Shown: piece by piece, positions 1-5,599 of the stretch
Layout: each line of letters starts with the position of its first letter
Numbering within the stretch: the first letter of the stretch is position 1
Assembly: GCA_003645825.1 (NCBI GenBank)
Contig: QNCQ01000136.1
Coordinates: 1 to 5,599 of the forward strand
Source of the DNA: Fidelibacterota bacterium
GTDB lineage: Bacteria; Fidelibacterota; UBA2242; B5-G15
DNA: 5,599 nt
Direction: 5' to 3'
Notes under the pieces: model-generated
What the model was told of the DNA's origin: nothing
The model's database searches: none
The model's input: only the letters and a program-made list of their open reading frames with translations
Program-made: the position numbers and the translations under genes

Positions 1-245
1 AGCCAAAAGGATTTAAGAAGTATGGTCTTGATAAACCACAAGTGAAAATAGAAATATACAATAATGGAGAGAAAGTAGGGGCATTACTTGTTGGAAAGAA
101 AGAAGATGACAGGTATTATGTGAGAAATGAAAAGTATCCGTTTGTTTATAAAGCTAGGGAATACAAGGTTAAGAGGATAATGAAAAAAATTGATGATCTC
201 AAGAAGAAGGAAAAGGGAGAAAGTAGTAAAGCTAAGGATTCTTAA
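1..245 (+). CDS. DUF4340 domain-containing protein, C-terminal end (partial at left edge)
   Basis: The reading frame is open from the left edge (first whole codon at base 3) to TAA at 243-245, giving about 80 C-terminal residues. A GTG at 42 could be taken as a start, but the same frame upstream reads PKGFKKYGLDKPQ, and the YGLDKP motif followed by a beta-rich stretch (LLVGKKEDDRYYVR, then YPFVYK) and a closing helix (IMKKIDDL) is the usual repeat unit of DUF4340 proteins. The gene therefore enters from outside and the 67-residue version is an artefact. The last 14 residues are a Lys/Ser/Glu-rich tail. DUF4340 proteins are membrane-anchored with a large extracytoplasmic part and are often encoded next to GldF/GldG-type ABC transporter genes. 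Their biochemical role is not established. The transporter genes, if present, would lie left of the window. The family call rests on motif recognition over a short fragment. Confidence 0.8.
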   Translation, partial: PKGFKKYGLDKPQVKIEIYNNGEKVGALLVGKKEDDRYYVRNEKYPFVYKAREYKVKRIMKKIDDLKKKEKGESSKAKDS

Positions 246-250
246 AGAAG

Positions 251-281
251 AGGGGGCTTTTAAGCCCCCTGTTTTGTTTTT
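251..281 (+). terminator. Intrinsic terminator after the DUF4340 gene
   Basis: A near-perfect hairpin (AGGGGGCT, loop of about 4 nt, AGCCCCCT; bases 251-270) is followed by a broken T tract, GTTTTGTTTTT (271-281). It starts 5 nt after the DUF4340 stop codon, which is textbook placement. Its T tract ends only 16 nt before the ATG of the next gene, so it could also reduce read-through into the AddB-like gene. Confidence 0.9.
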
Positions 282-297
282 GTGAGTGAGATAAGAG

Positions 298-3200
298 ATG
301 GATTTAGTCTACGTTGTTGCTCCGGTAGAGTGTTCTATAATGGATAAAGTTTTTTCTTTTTTGGAGCCCGAACTTAGGAGGGGAGTACCTGTCTATTTTC
401 TATTATCGTCTGTAAATCTGGTTGATGAGTATAAGAAATTTCTAGCGCGGAGAGATATTTTGTATAGACCGGGTCAGGTTTTTATCGGGACAATACTTCA
501 TTTAGCTAATAGAATACTTGATGATCTGAGGGAACCATACAGGAATTTTTCCAGGGTTGATGAAAGGCTTCTTGTGTATTCGTATCTTTTAAGGAAATAT
601 TGTGACGAAGATTCAAAAAGTGGTGTCTGGGGTTCGAGAGTTTTATCAAAAGCCGGAGCTCTACAGAAAGCCTTGCAGGAATTGTATGAAATGGGTGTTC
701 CCATTGAGGAACTGCTGAGATATGTTCGGGGAACTGTATATGAGCCTGTGATCTATGAATTGAGCGAAATAGCCAGGGATGAGGAAAAGATTGCTGATAG
801 AGAGCGCAGAGTGACACATATTGGCAGGATTCTGAAGGCCACTGGTCTTGTTGAAAAGTGGGTGCAGAGTTTAGAGCAGCCCATACTGGTAATTGATGGA
901 TTCTATGAGCTGACCAGACTCCAGGAAAAGTTTCTGAGAAATCTGATCGCAAACTTTGATAAAACGTTTGTAAGGGTTTTCGATGGAAAACAAAAGGTTT
1001 ATAGCTATTGCCAATTGAAGGAGGGTTATTTTGGAAGTGGGAAGGTCGTATGTGTGGGAAAGAGCAAATTGGATTCTAAGGGCATACTTGCGATCAGGGA
1101 TAACCTTTTTTCTTCAAATAATGTTGCTGGAATAATTGAAGAGGGCATTTTTAACCCATATCGGTTTACATGGGACAATGTGAAACTCAAGCTGGTAAAA
1201 TGTTTTGATAGACATGCCGAAGTGGAAGTAGCAGCAAGAACGATTAAGGAATGGATAAGACTTGGACTTGAGCCGGAGAGGATTGGTGTTGTTTACAGGG
1301 GCGGGTATGATTATAGTTATCTTATAAATTTCGTTTTTAGAAAATTCGGGATTCCTATCTCCGGGAACGGTGTAGTTGCACCGATGACTGGTGAAGTTTT
1401 TCAGTTTGTTAAGAGATTGGCTGAGCTTAATCTTTCTGGGTTCGAAAGGGGACATTTGATAGACATGCTCAGATTAAAAAGAGTGGAAGAGTTTTTTGGT
1501 AGGGAAGTGATCCAGAAGTTTGAGATTATCTCCACTTCTTGGGGGGTTCCAGGTGGAGTAAAGTCCTGGCTTGTAAGATGCATTAAGCGGAGGGAGTTTC
1601 TGGAGTTTCTTAAAGATAATGCTGATGATGAGGTTGAAAAAAGTACCGAGGTGATTGAGGAGGAGATAAGAGAACTGAAAAATATCTGGCAATTCCTGAC
1701 CAGATTATTCCGATGGTTTATTTTACCATCTGTTGCCTCGCTAGGGTTATATCTTTCAAGGATAGTTCGTGCAGTAAGGGATATCTACGGTGAGAAGGAG
1801 GGAAAGGAAGTTATATCTTTTTTGGAAGATCTCAGGTATGTATTGGATAAAACTGAGAGGAAGGTTGATTTGTTTTTCTTCTACAGAATATTGAGTGACC
1901 TACTGTCCGAGATGGAGTCTAAATCCGATTCAAGGTGTGGAGTATTCGTTTCAGACGCTATGAATGCCCGTGGTAAAGTCTTTTCAGGTCTTGTGATACT
2001 GGGACTATGTGATGGTGAATTTCCGGCTTTTCCTTCTACAGGATCTGTTTTAACTGACGAGGCGAAAATTGTGATGAATGAGGGGATGGGGGAAAAGCTT
2101 TTTTCTGTGAAGCCCGGGGTTGATATAAAAAGAGAGAGGTTTTTGTTTTATTACCTGATGTCAATGGTTAGAGAGCGATTACTTATTACGTTTTCTGAAG
2201 AGGACTTGTTGGGCAGGGTTCTTGGGCCGTCTGTTTTTGTTGCTGAGCTTGTAAACGCTGTATCGCTGGCGAATAGCAGGGAATGTTCTTTTGAAGAGTT
2301 TGTTTTTCCACCTCGGCCGGGCGGTGAGATAGGAGTAGATTGCATAGAAGATTTGTTGTGTATAGCTGACAACGGGGAGCTTTTTGACGAAGAGCTACGA
2401 TCTGCTCTTAAGGATGTCTTGAGAAGAGCGAATCTGGAAGCTGCCAGAGTAAGAGGTGATTTTGATCATGGCGAGGTCTCGAAGGAGGAGAAGTTTAATA
2501 GAAGGAGGATCCTGCAGTTTTTTGAGAAGAATATCTCTATTTCAAGGCTTCAGGAATACAGAAAATGCCCGTTTTTCTTTTTATGTAAAAATATCTGGCA
2601 AATTGATGTTATAGAAGAACCGGATGTAGATGTGGACAGACTTACGGTAGGAAGCCTGGTCCACAAGTTATTTGAGGAGTTTACGAAGTGGTACATTCAA
2701 ATGAAAAAAAGGGGGGAAGTAGAGAGCTGGGATGAATTTCTGAGTATGAGAAGAGAGGAATTGGAAAATGTTTCTTTAAGTCATCGATTACTTGAAAGGT
2801 ACTACGAGCAGTTATCATTTCTACCAGAACCATTGCTGGAAAGAAATTTTAATTTTCTTGATTTGTGGTTGAGAAAGTTTATAGAGTTTGAGTTAGCGTT
2901 GCTGAAGAAGCTTAATTTTGAACCTCTATTTGCTGAAGAAAGTATTGTAGATAAGGTGAATTTTGGAGCAAGTGATTATAAATTGCCTGATGCCCGGTTT
3001 AAGTGCAGAGTAGATAGGGTGGATAGAAGTAATGATACAAATGGGGTCTATATTGTTGAATATAAGTTGTCCTTAGGCAGTGTGGTAAATCCTGTGAGGG
3101 GACTCGAAGATGGAGTGGCTTTTCAAATTCCTTTCTACATTCTAATGCTGAAAAGAAGGTTTTCTTCTCAGGGTGATATAGTTAAGGGAGGAGTTTTCTA

Positions 3201-3432
3201 TGCGGTGAAGGATGGAAGAAGGTCAGGTCAGTTTTCCCAGATCAGACTCATGGACGGAAGGGGTATATGTGAAAAAGAACGGTTTGAAAAGTATCTGGAT
3301 AGTACAAGGGATTTAATAAAAAGAACTCTTGAAGATATTTTTCGGGGTTATTTCCCCGTTCGGCCAGTAGAGTCGGATAAATGCAGGGAATGTGCGTATT
3401 TTGACGTGTGCCATTTTTATGGAGCAGTATAA
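298..3432 (+). CDS. AddB-like protein: inactive helicase fold with C-terminal PD-(D/E)XK nuclease and Fe-S cluster
   Basis: Likely the AddB-type subunit of an AddAB/RexAB helicase-nuclease, which resects double-strand breaks for RecA-dependent repair. At 1044 residues it is near the usual AddB size. The N-terminal part looks like AddB (VPVYFLLSS strand near 30, GTILHLANRIL near 64-74), and LVILGLCDGEFP (about 565-576) matches the lGl-eG-fP signature of this superfamily. The nuclease core is complete: H789 in GSLVH, D906 in RVDRVD, E921-Y-K923, and Q943-xxx-Y947. Cys757 (in YRKCPF) plus Cys1029, Cys1032 and Cys1038 (C-x2-C-x5-C at the C terminus) are the four cysteines that bind the 4Fe-4S cluster in AddB. 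The N terminus has no Walker A (APVECSIMDK where GxxxxGKT is expected), so ATP binding by this subunit is doubtful. ATG 298 is the only good start; its ribosome site is weak (GAGTGAGATAAGAG). No addA gene is adjacent, and no clear terminator is seen in the 67 bases before the convergent pseudogene. Confidence 0.88.
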   Translation: MDLVYVVAPVECSIMDKVFSFLEPELRRGVPVYFLLSSVNLVDEYKKFLARRDILYRPGQVFIGTILHLANRILDDLREPYRNFSRVDERLLVYSYLLRKYCDEDSKSGVWGSRVLSKAGALQKALQELYEMGVPIEELLRYVRGTVYEPVIYELSEIARDEEKIADRERRVTHIGRILKATGLVEKWVQSLEQPILVIDGFYELTRLQEKFLRNLIANFDKTFVRVFDGKQKVYSYCQLKEGYFGSGKVVCVGKSKLDSKGILAIRDNLFSSNNVAGIIEEGIFNPYRFTWDNVKLKLVKCFDRHAEVEVAARTIKEWIRLGLEPERIGVVYRGGYDYSYLINFVFRKFGIPISGNGVVAPMTGEVFQFVKRLAELNLSGFERGHLIDMLRLKRVEEFFGREVIQKFEIISTSWGVPGGVKSWLVRCIKRREFLEFLKDNADDEVEKSTEVIEEEIRELKNIWQFLTRLFRWFILPSVASLGLYLSRIVRAVRDIYGEKEGKEVISFLEDLRYVLDKTERKVDLFFFYRILSDLLSEMESKSDSRCGVFVSDAMNARGKVFSGLVILGLCDGEFPAFPSTGSVLTDEAKIVMNEGMGEKLFSVKPGVDIKRERFLFYYLMSMVRERLLITFSEEDLLGRVLGPSVFVAELVNAVSLANSRECSFEEFVFPPRPGGEIGVDCIEDLLCIADNGELFDEELRSALKDVLRRANLEAARVRGDFDHGEVSKEEKFNRRRILQFFEKNISISRLQEYRKCPFFFLCKNIWQIDVIEEPDVDVDRLTVGSLVHKLFEEFTKWYIQMKKRGEVESWDEFLSMRREELENVSLSHRLLERYYEQLSFLPEPLLERNFNFLDLWLRKFIEFELALLKKLNFEPLFAEESIVDKVNFGASDYKLPDARFKCRVDRVDRSNDTNGVYIVEYKLSLGSVVNPVRGLEDGVAFQIPFYILMLKRRFSSQGDIVKGGVFYAVKDGRRSGQFSQIRLMDGRGICEKERFEKYLDSTRDLIKRTLEDIFRGYFPVRPVESDKCRECAYFDVCHFYGAV

Positions 3433-4206
3433 AAACTGCAGGAAAAGTAGGAGCAGCAGGAGGTTCATCTTTCAGGAAAGAATTGGGTTTATACCGATTT
3501 TACTTTGCTGTTGGGCTGTTACATTTTTCTGATGGTTTCGGTCTTTTATATTTCAGGATAAGGTTTTGTACCTTTTTGTTAGGTTTTATGTCATCGCTCA
3601 GTGTTATAAAGCTGAACTCAGCTGTGTTGCCTTTCTAGCTCCTTATTTCCTTTTCCAGTGAGATATTTTTTAGCCAGATATGTCTTCCACGGAGGAATAT
3701 ATCTACATCGCGGGGATTCAGGATTTTCTTTTGTCTTCTTCATTTAGTGCTGCAAGTAATATTGTGTAGTCAACATTTGGTTTTACCTTTTTCAGGATCT
3801 CTTTTATAGCCTTTACAGCATCAGTTACTTGATAATCAGGAGCTTGGTATTCGGGATATGGGATGACTCCTATAATGCCAAATTTGATGGTTCCTGTTTT
3901 ATAATGTAGGCTTTGAATACTGGTTTTCCAGTTTCTTTGCTTATAATGTTGGATGATACAAAGGGGGAATGTGCCTTTTATGATAATTCTTTTGGGAATT
4001 TAGTTCCAAGAATCAGATCTTTGCCACCGATGTTTAGAGCGTCGTACTTAAGGAAATTGTAGGCATTGATTATTAGGTATGCTTTTTCTTTTTCTCTTTT
4101 TGTTTCTATAGAATCATATATTGTCCTTTTGGAAAATACATCTCCTGTTTCAAGAATAAGGACATCTCTGTACCGGGAAAGATATTTTCTAAAAACTGTT
4201 GCTCTC

Positions 4207-4222
4207 CTGGCAAGACCGCCAG
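4207..4222 (-). promoter_or_regulatory. SECIS-like hairpin downstream of the TGA
   Basis: On the minus strand, CTGGC (4222-4218), loop GGTCTT (4217-4212) and GCCAG (4211-4207) form a perfect 5-bp, GC-rich stem. The loop starts 17 nt after the TGA, or 18 nt if the lost A is restored, and begins GGUC. Bacterial SECIS elements, read by SelB, have a short stem-loop with G in the first two loop positions roughly 16-37 nt after UGA; the E. coli fdhF element also carries GGUC in its loop. Caveat: the hairpin lies over the codons for the conserved GGLAR motif, so part of the pairing could come from protein sequence alone. Confidence 0.5.
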
Positions 4223-4234
4223 TTTTTCTCCCTT

Positions 4235-4237
4235 TCA
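4235..4237 (-). other. In-frame TGA, candidate selenocysteine codon (CPG-Sec)
   Basis: The TGA is codon 49 of the frame that starts at ATG 4381 and directly follows GEIEPCPG. Reading it as selenocysteine gives C-P-G-U, a CxxU redox-type motif. Restoring one A in the run at 4223-4227 continues the frame as KGEK and then TGGLARRAT. On this reading the first lesion is a one-base loss after the TGA, and the TGA itself is not a lesion. UshA-like families with both Sec and Cys members are known as I recall. The assignment of this codon is inference. Confidence 0.55.
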
Positions 4238-4358
4238 CCCAGGGCAGGGCTCAATTTCTCCCGATAGGGTGGCAGTGCAAAATATGGCGATCTTTGTTGG
4301 GCGAATTCCTCTGGCACAGACTATGAGAGATATGGTAAGCAAGAGTAATAAGAGCGTT

Positions 4359-5414
4359 CTAAGTGAACGAATTAAATGCATACTTTTCTCTTATTATATT
4401 TTTGTTAGCTCTAAATTCATCAATGTTTTTACACCCTGTACAGAACATTGCGATTTTAAGTACTTCCTTCCATACGTGTATTAGTTCTCTTATAGCATTT
4501 TGTCCTCCTTCAGTCCACTTTTTTACGAATATTCTTGAACCTCCAGCAAGATGTGCCCCCAGAGCAATTGCCTTTGCGAACTTTATCCCGCGGTCGATAC
4601 CTCCTGTAGCAATGATTTTTACATCTTTTGTAAGATCTCTTATTTCATTTAGGATAGTGGCGGTTGGAATTCCCCAGTCGTAAAATTCCCTTGCTATTTC
4701 TCTTTTCAGTTTATCTGTTATCCGTTCGCTTTCGATTTTTACCCAGGATGTCCCCCCTGCTCCAGCGATATTTATGTATTCGATCCCGATATTCATGAGC
4801 TCCACTACCACGTTCCTTGATAACCCTATACCAATTTCTTTGACTATTATGGGTGTGTTTATCTCTCTTTTTAAACTTTTTATCGCCTCTTTTATTCCTT
4901 TATAAAGTGGTTCACCTTCAGGTTGAATGGCTTCCTGTAGAGGATTAAGGTGTATGGAAAAACAGTCTATTCCGATTTCTTCTATTACAGAAGGAAGAAT
5001 TTTAAGATAGCTTTTTACCTGTACAGCTCCCAGATTGGCTATTAAGGGATTGTTTTTGCAAATACTCCTTATTTCTTTGAGTATTGAGAGTTTGGCTTTA
5101 TCTTCAAGATATGGTCTAATGCTGCCAAGTTCTAAGGCAATTTTTTCATCGTTTGAAACCTCTGCCAGCTGCATGTTTAGTTTATCACCGGTATCCTCGC
5201 CGCCGCTGATTGCAGATATAATAAGAGGAATCTCGAGTTTATATTCCAGGAAGGAAGTGGTGGTATCTGTCTCGTCGAGATTAAGCTCCGGGAGGGAATT
5301 GTTGATGAAGTAAAACCAATCGAATCCATCGGAGAGGGTGCTGTATGTTATATCTTTTTCGGTTGCTATTGTCAGCTGTTCTTTTTTCCTTTTTTTAGTA
5401 CCATTCATTATCAC
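4359..5414 (-). CDS. fni: Type 2 isopentenyl-diphosphate delta-isomerase (FMN-dependent)
   Basis: Interconverts isopentenyl diphosphate and dimethylallyl diphosphate, the two C5 units of isoprenoids, using reduced FMN and Mg2+ in the cytoplasm. The 351-residue length is normal, and family motifs run in order over a TIM barrel: ISAISGG (66-72, for the usual MTGG), GSIR (97-100), NLGAVQV (127-133), HLNPLQEAIQPEGE (155-168, with His155, Asn157, Gln160 and Glu161), IVKEIGIG (190-197), AGAGGTSW (217-224), DWGIPTA (246-252), ATGGIDRGIKFAKAIALGA (269-287) and MFCTGCKNI (323-331). The N-terminal diphosphate-binding RKxEH motif reads RKKEQ (9-13), with Gln in place of His. The start is GTG 5414, with AAAGGA 5 nt upstream; ATG 5408 two codons later is possible. 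A probable upstream gene ends 18 nt before, and the phosphatase relic begins inside its 3' end, so an operon is likely. The gene does not by itself show whether isoprenoids come from the MEP or mevalonate pathway. Confidence 0.95.
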   Translation of the reverse strand: MIMNGTKKRKKEQLTIATEKDITYSTLSDGFDWFYFINNSLPELNLDETDTTTSFLEYKLEIPLIISAISGGEDTGDKLNMQLAEVSNDEKIALELGSIRPYLEDKAKLSILKEIRSICKNNPLIANLGAVQVKSYLKILPSVIEEIGIDCFSIHLNPLQEAIQPEGEPLYKGIKEAIKSLKREINTPIIVKEIGIGLSRNVVVELMNIGIEYINIAGAGGTSWVKIESERITDKLKREIAREFYDWGIPTATILNEIRDLTKDVKIIATGGIDRGIKFAKAIALGAHLAGGSRIFVKKWTEGGQNAIRELIHVWKEVLKIAMFCTGCKNIDEFRANKNIIREKYAFNSFT

Positions 5415-5419
5415 CCATT

Positions 5420-5425
5420 TCCTTT
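5420..5425 (-). promoter_or_regulatory. Ribosome binding site of fni
   Basis: AAAGGA on the minus strand lies 5 nt before GTG 5414 and 11 nt before ATG 5408. The spacing favours the GTG start. A GGTGAT overlapping the GTG could alternatively serve the ATG, so the choice is not fully settled. Confidence 0.55.
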
Positions 5426-5432
5426 GTAGAAT

Positions 5433-5599
5433 TTAAGAATGTGTAACAATAATTTGAAATGTATTTTTCTTCAGTATATTGTTTGATTCAGTAACATGGT
5501 ATACACCTTGGGGAGACATTTTACGATAATGTGAGCTAAAAAGATCAAGTATTACAGGTTTAAATTTAATGAGTTTGTTATAATCAATTTTGCTTTTAT
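5433..5599 (-). CDS. Probable 3' end of an unrecognised gene (partial at right edge)
   Basis: On the minus strand the frame is open from the right edge (first whole codon at 5597) for 54 residues to TAA 5435-5433. The peptide contains KFKPVILDLFSSHYRKMSPQ and ends in NTFQIIVTHS; it is mixed in composition and protein-like. I do not recognise the family. In AT-rich DNA an open frame of this length is uncommon but not rare. Support comes from its placement: same strand as fni, stop 18 nt before the fni start, and no convincing promoter in the same bases. If real, it is the gene preceding fni in the operon. If not, the stretch is an AT-rich leader of fni. Confidence 0.5.
   Translation of the reverse strand, partial: KSKIDYNKLIKFKPVILDLFSSHYRKMSPQGVYHVTESNNILKKNTFQIIVTHS

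Larger units (their letters stand above)
3500..4381 (-). pseudogene. Decayed metallophosphatase/UshA-like lipoprotein gene, probably a former selenoprotein
   Basis: No frame is intact, but the pieces join into one protein of about 295 residues. ATG 4381 begins a signal peptide: two Arg, a run of Leu, then LIVC (Cys22, a weak lipobox). The frame runs through LSGEIEPCPG to TGA 4237-4235. It resumes one frame over as TGGLARRATVFRKYL, DVLILETGDVF and ALNIGGKDL. An in-frame TAA (3980-3978) interrupts ELS*KAHSPFVSSNII, where Glu is expected. A -1 shift near 3897 leads to TGTIKFGIIGVIPYPEY and a second near 3725 leads to ILNPRDVDIFLRGRHIW. TAG (3637-3635) interrupts RS*KGNTAEF, and TAA 3502-3500 closes the frame. 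GGLARRAT, the GD motif, SSNI, and IKFGIIGVIP in order are typical of 5'-nucleotidase/UshA-like metallophosphatases. The usual DxH motif is absent (TATLSG), as in the PC-rich variants of this family. Five lesions in 0.9 kb, next to intact genes on both sides, argue for real decay. The start overlaps the end of fni by 23 bases, suggesting former translational coupling. Confidence 0.82.

Noticed and set aside
42..245. Small 67-residue gene starting at GTG 42
   Set aside because: The frame continues upstream to the window edge with the DUF4340 motif YGLDKP, so this is the tail of a longer gene.
3424..3439. Hairpin GCAGT-ATAAAA-ACTGC over the AddB-like stop codon
   Set aside because: Only 5 bp, with no T tract on either strand; not a convincing terminator.
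3313..3465. Minus-strand ORF beginning with a lipoprotein-like run (M-N-L-L-L, then LYC)
   Set aside because: Most of it is antisense to the conserved C terminus of the AddB-like gene and the rest has no protein-like pattern.
3500..3523. Cys near the pseudogene end (KCNSPTAK) as a relic of a heme CxxCH motif
   Set aside because: Some phosphatases of this type are followed by cytochrome c domains, but restoring CxxCH needs more than one base change and no later heme motif is visible.
3978..4238. Separate 86-residue gene starting at GTG 4238
   Set aside because: It starts in the middle of conserved phosphatase sequence and the protein continues on both sides in other frames or past a stop; it is a fragment of the pseudogene.
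4066..5313. Plus-strand ORFs opposite the phosphatase relic and fni
   Set aside because: They are shadows of the minus-strand genes with no recognisable motifs.
5473..5478. TATACT on the minus strand as a -10 box for fni
   Set aside because: No matching -35 hexamer at 16-18 nt, and the bases may be coding sequence of the upstream gene.

Overview
The window comes from a bacterium of low to moderate GC (about 40% by eye). Arginine is written mostly AGA/AGG and isoleucine often ATA. The gene content (an AddB-like nuclease, a DUF4340 protein, a flavin-dependent isopentenyl diphosphate isomerase and a lipoprotein phosphatase relic with a possible selenocysteine codon) fits an anaerobic bacterium, possibly thermophilic. 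I cannot name the lineage.

Layout. Bases 1-245 (+) are the 3' end of a DUF4340 gene, closed by a strong intrinsic terminator at 251-281. An intact 1044-residue AddB-like protein follows at 298-3432 (+), with a PD-(D/E)XK nuclease and the cysteines of an Fe-S cluster. The rest is on the minus strand and converges on it. From right to left: a probable 3' end of an unrecognised gene (5433-5599), an intact type 2 isopentenyl-diphosphate isomerase gene, fni (4359-5414), and, overlapping its last 23 bases, a decayed metallophosphatase/UshA-like lipoprotein gene (3500-4381). The stretch 3433-4358 therefore looks empty of long ORFs but is a readable pseudogene with three -1 frameshifts and two nonsense codons.

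Most interesting point: the first in-frame stop of that pseudogene is a TGA in the context EPCPG-TGA-KG. This is a CxxU-type motif just before the conserved TGGLARRAT block. A hairpin with a GGUC loop starts 12 nt after the TGA and has the spacing and loop features of a bacterial SECIS element. The gene looks like the remains of a selenoprotein whose later lesions (A-run deletions and two nonsense changes) removed function, unless the lesions are sequencing errors.

How the genes work together: the AddB-like protein would act in double-strand break processing with an AddA partner that is not in this window. The minus-strand genes may form one operon (unknown gene, fni, phosphatase relic), but no functional link between isoprenoid synthesis and the phosphatase is visible.
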